31,667 nucleotides of DNA. Origin: RGIG5681 sp034180345. Lineage in GTDB: Bacteria > Bacillota_I > Bacilli_A > Erysipelotrichales > Erysipelotrichaceae. Positions 7,645 to 15,438 of this stretch are shown in pieces. The stretch covers positions 1 to 31,667 of the forward strand of contig JAXFOQ010000015.1 of assembly GCA_034180345.1 (NCBI GenBank). The letters are read 5' to 3'. A program made the translations under genes and the position numbers. The notes below the pieces were generated by a model that was given only the letters and a program-made list of their open reading frames with translations, did no database searches and had not been told where the DNA came from. Numbering within the stretch: the first letter of the stretch is position 1; each line of letters begins with the position of its first letter.

Positions 7645-8361
7645 ATGAAACACATCAAAATTGCTGCCGGACTGGCCCATATTGACTATGGTAAAATTGT
7701 TCAAATTGTCAAGGAAGCTGAAGAAGCCGGGGTAGATTATATTCATTCGGATGCTGCTGATATGCACGATCTGCAAAATATGAAATTAATGGGCGGTTGG
7801 CAAACCATCAAAGGCATCAGACCGGAAGTTAAATTACCAATTGAATGTCACATCTATACTGTGAGCATGGATAAAATGTTTATTGAACAAATTAATGATG
7901 CAGGTGCCAATATGCTTATTATTCCCGCTGAGCACTTCATTGGAGCACAACTTGCCTATATCATCAACTGGTGTCGTGAACGCCATATTAAAGTTGGGCT
8001 TACTATCGGTTGTTATACTCCACTATGTTTTATCGAAGAATCTATCTATGATATTGACCGCCTTCACATTGTAACTCACGGTGTTGATGAAACCGATGGA
8101 GCCGATAATTGGGGCTGGAGAAAAAGTGCTGTTGATTTAGTTAAACGAGCACGTAAAATGATTGATGAAAAAAATCCTAAGTGTGAACTGGCAATTGATG
8201 GTGGGCTTCGTGTTGACAATATGGATAAATTAATTGAATGTAATCCTGATGTTGTTGTTATGTCAAGTGCTCTATTTAAAGATGCTGACGGTATTGATGC
8301 TGCAGTTAAAAAATGTCGTAAAGCCATTGATGATGCTGCAATTAAATTCAATCTAAAATAA
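7645..8361 (+). CDS. Ribulose-phosphate 3-epimerase-like TIM-barrel protein
   Basis: The 238-residue product aligns by eye with ribulose-phosphate 3-epimerases over its whole length. The four metal-binding positions are kept: His34 and Asp36 (IHSDAADM), His69 (IECHIYT) and Asp185 (LAIDGGL). Other hallmark segments differ: the N-terminal Ser of SILSAD is lost (GLAHID), MDGHFVPN is replaced by ADMHDLQN, and the GFGGQ loop that holds phosphate and product is replaced by THGVDETDG. It is therefore probably a sugar-phosphate epimerase with a changed substrate, comparable to D-allulose-6-phosphate epimerases but not clearly one of them. The start is the ATG at 7645, behind AGGAG; an in-frame ATG at 7615 lies inside the dehydrogenase gene. 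It is second in the operon. Confidence 0.75.
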   Translation: MKHIKIAAGLAHIDYGKIVQIVKEAEEAGVDYIHSDAADMHDLQNMKLMGGWQTIKGIRPEVKLPIECHIYTVSMDKMFIEQINDAGANMLIIPAEHFIGAQLAYIINWCRERHIKVGLTIGCYTPLCFIEESIYDIDRLHIVTHGVDETDGADNWGWRKSAVDLVKRARKMIDEKNPKCELAIDGGLRVDNMDKLIECNPDVVVMSSALFKDADGIDAAVKKCRKAIDDAAIKFNLK

Positions 8362-8363
8362 AT

Positions 8364-8954
8364 ATGAAAATCTTTAAAGAATTATTAATCTTAACAATTT
8401 CTGCCTTATTAACTGCTATGGCTGTAAAATTATTCTTTAGCGAATATGCGCTTACCCCCGGTGGTATAACCGGATTTTCTATTACTTTAAGTTCAATTTT
8501 AAAATTACCGATTGATATTATATCTTTATGTATTTCAATACCACTATTAATCATCAGTATTTTTATTATTGGCAAAAAATTCGCTATTAAAACAATTTTT
8601 GAAACCATTATGATTCCGATATGTTTAAGAATAGTTCCCACCATCCATATTGTAAACAATATTATCGGCGCAGCAATATTAGGGGGTATCTTGGTGGGAA
8701 TTTCTATTGCATTGGCTTTATATGTTAATGCCACCACCGGCGGTAGTGATACTATTGCAATATTACTTAATAAAACTATTAAAAATATCAGTGTTCCCAC
8801 ACTAATTTTTATTATAGATATATTAATAGTATTATCTTCATATCTCATATCTTATAAACTTGCCACCTCATTATATTCAGCACTATCATTATTGGTAATA
8901 ATATTGGTAATCAAATTTTTAATGCTATTAAATAAAAGGAGGATTAATGAATAA
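8364..8954 (+). CDS. YitT-family integral membrane protein
   Basis: The 196-residue protein has five or six hydrophobic membrane segments and the YitT hallmarks: ALTPGGITGFS near residues 29-39 and NATTGGSDTIA near 122-132. It corresponds to the membrane domain alone; many relatives also carry a C-terminal DUF2179 domain, which is absent here. Family function is not established; transport is the usual suggestion. The ATG follows the epimerase stop by 2 nt without a ribosome site, so translation is probably coupled. The 3' end overlaps the next gene by 8 bp. Operon position suggests import or export of a compound handled by the two enzymes, which is inference. Confidence 0.85.
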   Translation: MKIFKELLILTISALLTAMAVKLFFSEYALTPGGITGFSITLSSILKLPIDIISLCISIPLLIISIFIIGKKFAIKTIFETIMIPICLRIVPTIHIVNNIIGAAILGGILVGISIALALYVNATTGGSDTIAILLNKTIKNISVPTLIFIIDILIVLSSYLISYKLATSLYSALSLLVIILVIKFLMLLNKRRINE

Positions 8955-9393
8955 CTTATTACTCGAAGAACAAGAATTCAGTTTTGAATATTTCAATTCA
9001 AAAATAGCCTATAAAATAGGCAAAGCCATCAGTGATAAAATAATTGCCAATAATTTAGCTGTAGCAGTAAATATTTATGCCTACAACAAAACTTTATATC
9101 ATTTCACAAATGATAATACCATTCCCGATAAGGAAAATTGGTTAATCAGAAAAAGAAACATTGTATTGCATTTTCATCATTCATCTAAATATATAAATGA
9201 AAAATTAAATAATGATCAAACTTTATTAATTAGCAAATATGGTCTAAATATAGAAAATTATGCAGCTATTGCCGGAAGTTTTCCCATTATTGTTAAAAAC
9301 TGTGGAGTTATAGGTGCCATCAGTATCAGTGGACTTGAGCCTAACGATGATCATCAATTAATAATCAATACTTTAAAAATATTAAAAATATAA
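8947..9393 (+). CDS. UPF0303 / heme-degrading-domain (DUF336) family protein
   Basis: The 148-residue soluble protein shows the UPF0303 pattern: an N-terminal LLLEEQEFSFEYF segment, NWLIRKRNIVLHFHHSS in the middle (about 63-79) and a C-terminal YAAIAGSFPIIVKNCGV followed by GLEPNDDHQLI. Members are related to GlcG/HbpS. Their function is unclear; they often accompany carbohydrate catabolic genes. The ribosome site AAAGGAGG lies inside the end of the YitT gene, and the start codon overlaps that gene by 8 bp. It is the last gene of the operon and is followed by a hairpin at 9392-9427. Confidence 0.82.
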   Translation: MNNLLLEEQEFSFEYFNSKIAYKIGKAISDKIIANNLAVAVNIYAYNKTLYHFTNDNTIPDKENWLIRKRNIVLHFHHSSKYINEKLNNDQTLLISKYGLNIENYAAIAGSFPIIVKNCGVIGAISISGLEPNDDHQLIINTLKILKI

Positions 9394-9427
9394 AATCAAG
9401 ATAATGTAATAAATTTCCTGATTTTTT
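9392..9427. terminator. Candidate bidirectional terminator between convergent genes
   Basis: AAAATCA (9392-9398) pairs with TGATTTT (9419-9425), followed by more T. It lies between the operon end at 9393 and the convergent gene ending at 9439. The stem is only 7 bp and the loop is long, so it is weak. Confidence 0.4.
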
Positions 9428-9438
9428 AAATACTTCAT

Positions 9439-9792
9439 CTATTCTGCAATAATACTATTTATTTTTCTACCTAAAGACAATAGACTCTCAATATCAGATA
9501 ATTCGCTTGTCCCAAGAGGATTCTCATTATAAACCCCTATAATATTTTTATACTCTTTAACCCGTAGCCGAAATTTTATCTTACCGTCATCAGTATTTAT
9601 ATTTACACCTAAAAATCTTGCTCTTCCTTTATAATCTTGATTATTTATCTTACAAAACAAAACTACTCCAGAGATAATTTCACTCCCATTACTAAACATT
9701 CTAATATTATTTCCATAAAGTTCTACAATATAATTTTTAACTAAACTTTTTTGTATTTTTTTAGTTAAACGAAAACTGCCCCAAAAAAGCAT
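9439..9792 (-). CDS. Hypothetical protein, probably membrane-anchored
   Basis: The 117-residue product is basic, with mixed alpha/beta character and no recognised motif. It starts with a partial hydrophobic segment (MLFWGSF). The open frame continues upstream for about 19 codons with strongly hydrophobic residues (SYPFFFIIILLMLFWGSF), which would complete a membrane anchor, but an in-frame TAA ends that extension and no ATG, GTG or TTG exists in it. No ribosome site precedes the ATG at 9792. The true start is therefore uncertain: an unusual start codon, a leaderless start, or a mutated 5' end. It stands alone between the UPF0303 gene (convergent) and eno (same strand, separated by a terminator). 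Confidence 0.5.
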   Translation of the reverse strand: MLFWGSFRLTKKIQKSLVKNYIVELYGNNIRMFSNGSEIISGVVLFCKINNQDYKGRARFLGVNINTDDGKIKFRLRVKEYKNIIGVYNENPLGTSELSDIESLLSLGRKINSIIAE

Positions 9793-9873
9793 TAATAATA
9801 TTATGATGAAAAAGAATGGATATGATTGAAAAAAATTAGTAAGTTTATATTAAAACATTAACTTAGCTATAAT

Positions 9874-9903
9874 ATAAAATCACACCTTTCGATGTGATTT
9901 TAT
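9874..9903 (-). terminator. Terminator of the pgk-tpiA-eno operon
   Basis: A perfect 11-bp stem pairs ATAAAATCACA (9874-9884) with TGTGATTTTAT (9893-9903) around an 8-nt loop. It lies 20 nt past the eno stop and is followed by an A/T-rich tract on the minus strand. Confidence 0.75.
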
Positions 9904-9923
9904 CATAAATAATTATAATCGAA

Positions 9924-11225
9924 TTAACCTAATTTAACATTGTAGAAACCATCTTTACCATGGAATTCTGCAACTTCATCAAGTTCATCTTCAATTCTTA
10001 ATAATTGATTGTATTTAGCGATACGATCTGTTCTGCTCATTGAACCAGTCTTGATTTGACCTGCGTTTTTAGCAACCGCAATATCAGCGATAGTTGTATC
10101 TTCAGTTTCGCCAGAACGGTGTGAAACAACAGTGGTATAACCGTGTTTTGTTGCAAGTTCAATAGCGTCAAAAGTTTCTGTTAAAGTACCGATTTGGTTA
10201 ACTTTAATCAAGATACTATTAGCAATACCCTTTTCAATACCTTCTGCAAGAATTTCAGGATTGGTAACGAATAGGTCATCACCAACTAATTGAACTTTAT
10301 CACCAATTCTATCAGTTAATTTCTTCCATCCATCCCAATCTCTTTCACCAAGACCATCTTCGATAGAGATAATTGGATATTTTTCAACCCACTCTGCATA
10401 CATATCAATCATTTCATCAGTTGTCTTAGAACCACCATTTGATTTAACTAAATCATAGTTCTTAGTTTCAGGATTGTAGAATTCTGATGCAGCAACATCC
10501 ATTGCAATACAAATATCCTTACCTGGTACATAACCAGCAGCCTTAATAGCTTCAACAATTAATTCCAATGGTTCTTCATTACCATCTTTACAACTAGGGG
10601 CAAAACCACCTTCATCACCAACATTGGTATTATAGCCTTTAGCCTTCAATACTTTTCTTAAGTTGTGGAAAGTTTCTGCACCCATTCTTAAAGCTTCTTT
10701 AAGTGTTTTAGCACCAACTGGCATCAACATAAACTCTTGGAAGTCAACCGTTGAATCAGCATGTGATCCACCATTTAAAACATTCATCATTGGGCAAGGT
10801 AATACTTTAGTATTAAAACCACCTAGATAATGATATAAAGGCATACCATAGTATTCAGCAGCACATCTTGCACAAGCCATAGATACACCTAGAATTGCAT
10901 TAGCACCTAATTTTGATTTATCTTTAGTACCATCTAATTCAATCATCACCTTATCAAGTAAATTTTGTTCAGTAACATCCATACCTAATAATGCAGGGGC
11001 AATAATTTCATTTACATTCTTAACAGCAGTAAGTACACCCTTACCTAAAAAGCGAGTCTTATCACCATCGCGTAATTCTAACGCTTCACGCTCTCCTGTA
11101 CTAGCACCACTTGGTACCATTGCACGACCAAACGCACCTGATTCGGTATAAACTTCTACTTCTACCGTAGGGTTACCACGAGAGTCAATGACTTCACGCG
11201 CATAAACATCAATAATAGCTGACAT
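9924..11225 (-). CDS. eno: Enolase (phosphopyruvate hydratase)
   Basis: This 433-residue cytosolic enzyme converts 2-phosphoglycerate to phosphoenolpyruvate in glycolysis. It begins with IIDVYAREVIDSRGNPTVEVEV and contains the substrate loop PSGASTGEREALELRD (residues 38-53), the Mg-binding segments AMDVAASEFY, SIEDGLGERDW and VGDDLFVTN, the catalytic Lys in ILIKVNQIGT and the family signature SHRSGETEDTTIADIAVA. Length is normal and no residue is missing. It is third in the operon pgk-tpiA-eno, 20 nt after tpiA, behind a GGAG ribosome site. The phosphoglycerate mutase gene often found between tpiA and eno is absent here. Confidence 0.98.
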   Translation of the reverse strand: MSAIIDVYAREVIDSRGNPTVEVEVYTESGAFGRAMVPSGASTGEREALELRDGDKTRFLGKGVLTAVKNVNEIIAPALLGMDVTEQNLLDKVMIELDGTKDKSKLGANAILGVSMACARCAAEYYGMPLYHYLGGFNTKVLPCPMMNVLNGGSHADSTVDFQEFMLMPVGAKTLKEALRMGAETFHNLRKVLKAKGYNTNVGDEGGFAPSCKDGNEEPLELIVEAIKAAGYVPGKDICIAMDVAASEFYNPETKNYDLVKSNGGSKTTDEMIDMYAEWVEKYPIISIEDGLGERDWDGWKKLTDRIGDKVQLVGDDLFVTNPEILAEGIEKGIANSILIKVNQIGTLTETFDAIELATKHGYTTVVSHRSGETEDTTIADIAVAKNAGQIKTGSMSRTDRIAKYNQLLRIEDELDEVAEFHGKDGFYNVKLG

Positions 11226-11245
11226 ATTCTTTTTTCTCCTTATAT

Positions 11246-11995
11246 TTATTTTGTAGCATCAATAATAGCTTTAAAAGAATCAACCTTTAAGCTAGCTCCA
11301 CCAATTAAAGCACCATCAATATCTTCACAAGCAAGATACTCTTTAATATTTTCCGGTTTAACACTTCCACCATATTGTACACGAACTTTTTCAGCAGCTT
11401 CTTCACCAAATAAATTCTTAACTTCATCACGCACAATATGACAAGTATTTTGGGCAATTTCCATAGTCGCAGACTTACCAGTACCGATAGCCCAAATTGG
11501 TTCATAGGCAATAACCATCGCCCCAACACACTTAGGACATAGACCAGCTAAACCTTTTTGAAGTTGTTCTCTAATCACTGTTTCGGTTTCACCCTTTTCA
11601 AATTGTTCTAAGGTTTCACCACAGCATAATATCGGTGTCATATCCGCTTTAATTAAACGGTGTAATTTTTTATTTACTGTTTCATCAGTTTCATTAAACA
11701 TTCCGCGTCTTTCAGAATGTCCGATAATACAATATTTAACACCCAATTCTTCAAGCATTGGCACACTTACTTCCCCAGTATATGCACCACTATCTTCAAA
11801 ATGGCAATTTTCTGTCGCAACAATCAATGTCTTGCTGGCATCAACGCAGGTTTTAACGCAGGTGTATGGGGCAGCAATGCCATAGCTTGCCTTTTCACTA
11901 CCATCTAAATAACTTTCAATTTCCTTCATGAATACCGCTGCTTCCGCATTGGTTTTATTCATTTTCCAGTTTCCGACAATAATCGGTTTTCTCAT
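11246..11995 (-). CDS. tpiA: Triose-phosphate isomerase
   Basis: This 249-residue TIM-barrel enzyme interconverts dihydroxyacetone phosphate and glyceraldehyde 3-phosphate. Active-site residues are in place: Lys in GNWKMNK (residues 8-14), His in IGHSERR near 93-99, Glu in AYEPIWAIGTGK near 163-174, and the phosphate loop YGGSVKPEN near 210. Length is typical. It follows pgk by 3 nt and is preceded by AAGGAG, which lies inside the end of pgk, so it is co-transcribed and possibly translationally coupled. Confidence 0.98.
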   Translation of the reverse strand: MRKPIIVGNWKMNKTNAEAAVFMKEIESYLDGSEKASYGIAAPYTCVKTCVDASKTLIVATENCHFEDSGAYTGEVSVPMLEELGVKYCIIGHSERRGMFNETDETVNKKLHRLIKADMTPILCCGETLEQFEKGETETVIREQLQKGLAGLCPKCVGAMVIAYEPIWAIGTGKSATMEIAQNTCHIVRDEVKNLFGEEAAEKVRVQYGGSVKPENIKEYLACEDIDGALIGGASLKVDSFKAIIDATK

Positions 11996-11998
11996 ATT

Positions 11999-13192
11999 CT
12001 ATTTCTCCTTAATAACCGCAATACCAGGAAGTTCTTTACCTTCCATAAATTCAAGTGATGCACCACCACCTGTTGAAATATGACTGAATTTATCCTTAAA
12101 GCCTAAATTCTTAGCAGCGCTGGCACTATCACCGCCACCAATTACTGACATACATTCAGGAAGTTCAGCAATAGCCTTACATACCTCGATTGTACCATTC
12201 GCAAATTCAGGTTTTTCAAATACCCCCATAGGTCCATTCCAAACAACTGTTTTAGCCCCTTGTAATTCTTGTCTAAATAATTCTATTGACTTAGGACCGA
12301 TATCCAAGCCCATATAGCCTTCAGGAATATTGCCTTCAATTACCTTAATATCAGTTGGATTATCAAAATCATTGGCGATAATATTATCTACCGGAAGGAT
12401 AATCTTACCATTGGCTCTTTCTAAAAACTCCTTAGCAAGTTCTACCTTATCAGCTTCTAAAAGTGATGTTCCAACAGTATAGCCTAAAGCCACTTTGAAA
12501 GTATAGGCCATACCACCACCAATAATAACCTTATCAGCGATTGATAATAAATTTTCAATAACAGCAATCTTATCACTTACCTTAGCACCACCCAAAATAG
12601 CGATTAAAGGTCTTGCAGGATTGTGAATAGCCTTAGTTAAGGCAGCGACTTCTTTTTCCACCAAGAAACCTAAGGCACTTGGTAAAATTTCAGCAATACC
12701 AACTGTACTTGCATGGGCTCTATGTACTGAACCAAAGGCATCTGTAACAAATAAATCGGCTAAGCTTGCCCAATACTTTGCAAGTTCAGGATCATTCTTT
12801 GATTCACCCTTTTCATAACGAGTATTTTGAATCAATACAATCTCACCATCATTTAATTCCGCTACCGCCTTTTCAAGTTCTGAACCTCTAGTTTCAGCCA
12901 CAAAGGTAACTTTAGTATCTACCAATGTTTTTAAGTGTTCAGCTACTGGTGCCATATTATTTTTCTTCTTATCAGCCTCGGTTTTTTCAGGGTCTTTATG
13001 ATTAACCTTACCAAGATGTGATAATAAAATGACTTTTGCACCATTTTCTAATAAATAGTTAATAGTAGGAAGGGCACTAACCATACGATTATCATCAGTG
13101 ATTTTACCTTCTTTAATAGGTACATTGAAATCTACACGGACAATGACTTTCTTGCCTTTAACATCCAGATCACGAATTGTCTTTTTTGACAT
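11999..13192 (-). CDS. pgk: Phosphoglycerate kinase
   Basis: This 397-residue enzyme makes ATP from 1,3-bisphosphoglycerate in glycolysis. It shows the family signature VIVRVDFNVPI (residues 16-26), the substrate-binding SHLGK segment near 58-62, the hinge and nucleotide segments GGAKVSDK and NGPMGVFE, and the C-terminal GGGDSASAAK. Length is normal. GAGGAGG precedes the ATG. It is the first gene of pgk-tpiA-eno, with a near-consensus promoter upstream. The gap gene, which commonly leads this operon, is not here; 13193-13370 is intergenic, shared with the divergent dipeptidase gene. Confidence 0.98.
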   Translation of the reverse strand: MSKKTIRDLDVKGKKVIVRVDFNVPIKEGKITDDNRMVSALPTINYLLENGAKVILLSHLGKVNHKDPEKTEADKKKNNMAPVAEHLKTLVDTKVTFVAETRGSELEKAVAELNDGEIVLIQNTRYEKGESKNDPELAKYWASLADLFVTDAFGSVHRAHASTVGIAEILPSALGFLVEKEVAALTKAIHNPARPLIAILGGAKVSDKIAVIENLLSIADKVIIGGGMAYTFKVALGYTVGTSLLEADKVELAKEFLERANGKIILPVDNIIANDFDNPTDIKVIEGNIPEGYMGLDIGPKSIELFRQELQGAKTVVWNGPMGVFEKPEFANGTIEVCKAIAELPECMSVIGGGDSASAAKNLGFKDKFSHISTGGGASLEFMEGKELPGIAVIKEK

Positions 13193-13218
13193 TGATTTTT
13201 CCTCCTCAATTCATAACA

Positions 13219-13247
13219 ATTATACTAAATTTAAACTAAGTTGTTAA
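13219..13247 (-). promoter_or_regulatory. Promoter of the pgk-tpiA-eno operon
   Basis: On the minus strand TTAACA (13242-13247) and TATAAT (13219-13224) are separated by 17 bp, close to the ideal housekeeping promoter. The predicted start lies about 20 nt before the pgk ATG. Confidence 0.75.
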
Positions 13248-13270
13248 GGAAATAACTGGTTATAAATGAT

Positions 13271-13284
13271 TGAATACGCTTACA
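13271..13284. promoter_or_regulatory. Possible cre site between pgk and the dipeptidase gene
   Basis: TGAATACGCTTACA matches the cre consensus TGNAANCGNNNNCA with one mismatch (T for A at position 5). It lies 24 nt upstream of the pgk -35 box, where CcpA often acts as an activator. One mismatch makes this tentative. Confidence 0.35.
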
Positions 13285-13341
13285 AATTAAATAAAATCTC
13301 CTAGATATTTCCTTTAACAATCTTAAACATTCTTTTTTAGT

Positions 13342-13347
13342 TATAAT
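13342..13347 (+). promoter_or_regulatory. -10 box of the dipeptidase gene
   Basis: TATAAT lies 23 nt before the ATG at 13371, with the AAAGGAG ribosome site between them. The -35 region is not close to consensus. Confidence 0.5.
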
Positions 13348-13370
13348 ATAGACAAAAAGGAGCGTATAAA

Positions 13371-14783
13371 ATGAAACACCAAGCATGCACCAGTATCTTA
13401 GTCGGTAAAAAAGCCAGTCTGAATAATTCGATTATCATTGGTAGAAATGAAGACTTTGGCGAGGTTATAAATCGTAAAACTTTCAAAATATTTGAACCCT
13501 TTAGTAAGTCTAATAATATTTATGAATCAGCCAATACCAAGGTAAGAGTCAATCTACCTTTAAAAGGTTATCGCCATAGTGGCAATCCCAGTGATGATCC
13601 CAATGAAATTGGTAACTATACCGAAGGGGCTATCAATGAGGTCAATGTGGCCATATCTGCCACCGAAAGCCTTTATGGCAATGAAAGGGTATTAAGCTAT
13701 GATCCACTAGTAAAAGATGGTATTGCCGAAGATGCGATTGTTGATTTGGTTATTCCCTTTATCAATAGCGCTAAAGAAGGGGTAGAATATCTAGGTCTAT
13801 TAATTGAAAAATGGGGTAGTGCCGAAGGTAATGGAGTGCTTTTTGCTGATAAAGACGAATGTTGGTATATGGAAATACCTACAGGCCATCATTGGGTAGC
13901 AGTAAGAATACCTGATGATTGTTATGCGATTGCCCCCAATCAAGTTTGTATCCAAGAGATCGACTTCGATGATTTAGATAATTATCGTTTTTCAACTGGC
14001 ATCTTAGAATTTGTTGAAAAATATCACTTAAATCCCCATCCTGACACTTTTAATTTTAGAAATATCTTCGGTACTTCAACTAAGCAAGACCGTGTATATA
14101 ATACCCCTCGCGCTTGGTTTGGTCATCGTTATTTCAATCCTGAAAATGATTTTCAACCAGAATCTTCAGATATTCCCTTTATTCAAAAAGCCAATCGTCT
14201 AATCGGTATCGAAGATGTTGATTACTTTCTAAGTTCACATTTTAATGAAACACCCTATGATCCTATTGGTCGTGGTACTAAAGAAGATAAAACTAAGTAT
14301 CGTGCCATCTCTCTTTCAAGAACTCAGGAATCACATATTCTTGAAATTAGAAATATTGAAAATCCACTACTTAAAAGTATCCATTATACTGCTTTTGGAA
14401 CTACTGCCTTTACCCCTTATATTCCCTTTTTTATTCATAGCCACGATGTTGATGAGTGTATTTCTAAAGTACCTTTAAATTTAGATTTGAATAATGCTTA
14501 TTGGTTATTTAAAGTTATCTCATACTATACTGAAACCCATTTTAATTTACTTGAAAAAGATAATCTCGACTTCCTTAGCCGTATGCAAATCTTGGCTCGT
14601 CAAAGAATTGATGAAATTACTAATAACTTTAATGAAGATGAAGATTATTTAAGCTATTTCACCAATGAAAACAATAAAACTTTAAAGCTATTTATTGAAG
14701 AAAGCCAAAAATACCTCAACCAATGTATGATCAAGGCCTTGGAAGTATCTAAACTAAGCTTTAAAATGGATCCTGATTTATAG
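13371..14783 (+). CDS. C69 family dipeptidase
   Basis: The 470-residue product belongs to the N-terminal-nucleophile C69 peptidases, such as lactobacillar PepD dipeptidases. The nucleophile is Cys6 (MKHQACTSILVGKKAS), exposed after removal of a five-residue propeptide. GRNEDFGE (near 24-31), ISATESLYGNERVL (95-108) and the EGNGVLFADKDECWYMEI segment are family hallmarks. There is no signal peptide, so it probably degrades dipeptides in the cytoplasm. Length is typical. It is divergent from pgk, has its own -10 box and an AAAGGAG ribosome site, and ends 4 nt before the convergent Sel1 gene with no visible terminator between them. Confidence 0.93.
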   Translation: MKHQACTSILVGKKASLNNSIIIGRNEDFGEVINRKTFKIFEPFSKSNNIYESANTKVRVNLPLKGYRHSGNPSDDPNEIGNYTEGAINEVNVAISATESLYGNERVLSYDPLVKDGIAEDAIVDLVIPFINSAKEGVEYLGLLIEKWGSAEGNGVLFADKDECWYMEIPTGHHWVAVRIPDDCYAIAPNQVCIQEIDFDDLDNYRFSTGILEFVEKYHLNPHPDTFNFRNIFGTSTKQDRVYNTPRAWFGHRYFNPENDFQPESSDIPFIQKANRLIGIEDVDYFLSSHFNETPYDPIGRGTKEDKTKYRAISLSRTQESHILEIRNIENPLLKSIHYTAFGTTAFTPYIPFFIHSHDVDECISKVPLNLDLNNAYWLFKVISYYTETHFNLLEKDNLDFLSRMQILARQRIDEITNNFNEDEDYLSYFTNENNKTLKLFIEESQKYLNQCMIKALEVSKLSFKMDPDL

Positions 14784-14787
14784 GATA

Positions 14788-15438
14788 TTAAAATTCTTTA
14801 TTTTCTAAAACCTGAACTAGTTGTTTTAAGTCTTCTAGCTCTTTTTTATTGGTGATAGGTTGTTTTTGATAAATGGTTATTAAATTATTAACGGCAGGTA
14901 AATATTCTTGTTTAATTCCGCGTTTAAAATATTCGATTGCTTGAGGAAGATTAGCAGTTACATGATTACCTTCAAGATACATTTCTCCTAGCAGATTTGA
15001 AGCAATGCCATTGCCGAGTTTTGAAGCCTTATCAATCCATTCAAAGGCCTTTTCATAGTCATAGTCAACCCCTTTTTGATTAAGGTAACAAATACCAACA
15101 TTGCACATACCTGATAACGAACCCATTTTTGCGGCTTTTAGATAATATTTAAAAGCCTTGTCGATGTCTTGTTCGATCCCTAAACCTTGTTCCAACATCA
15201 CAGCTAAACGATTTGTAGCTTCAGGATCTCCATGTTCGGAGGCCTTAAGATACCAAGAATATGCCAAAGCATCATTTTTAACAACCCCATCACCAAAATA
15301 ATACATACAAGCAATATTATACATCGCAATAAAATATCCTTCATCGCTAGCTTTTTTAAAATAGAGCATCGCCTGTTCATAGTCCTTATTTTCAAGATAT
15401 GTTGCTGCTAAATTGTTCAATTCTTTTCCGTTCATCAT
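14788..15438 (-). CDS. Sel1-like repeat protein
   Basis: The 216-residue protein consists of about five Sel1-like (TPR-related) repeats of about 36 residues from residue 5 to about 205. Typical units contain AMYNIACMYYFGDGV, EATNRLAVMLEQGLGI and IASNLLGEMYLEG, each with a small-residue/Tyr/Gly pattern. Such repeats form helical scaffolds for protein binding. No signal peptide or catalytic domain is seen, so it is probably cytoplasmic. Its ATG follows directly on the stop codon of the transglutaminase-like lipoprotein gene, without a ribosome site, so it is translated by coupling as the last gene of the iron-type ABC operon. Its partner is unknown. Confidence 0.88.
   Translation of the reverse strand: MMNGKELNNLAATYLENKDYEQAMLYFKKASDEGYFIAMYNIACMYYFGDGVVKNDALAYSWYLKASEHGDPEATNRLAVMLEQGLGIEQDIDKAFKYYLKAAKMGSLSGMCNVGICYLNQKGVDYDYEKAFEWIDKASKLGNGIASNLLGEMYLEGNHVTANLPQAIEYFKRGIKQEYLPAVNNLITIYQKQPITNKKELEDLKQLVQVLENKEF

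Noticed and set aside
8076..8848. Long antisense open frames opposite the epimerase and YitT genes
   Set aside because: No ribosome sites or recognisable proteins; the sense genes have clear family motifs and coupled starts.
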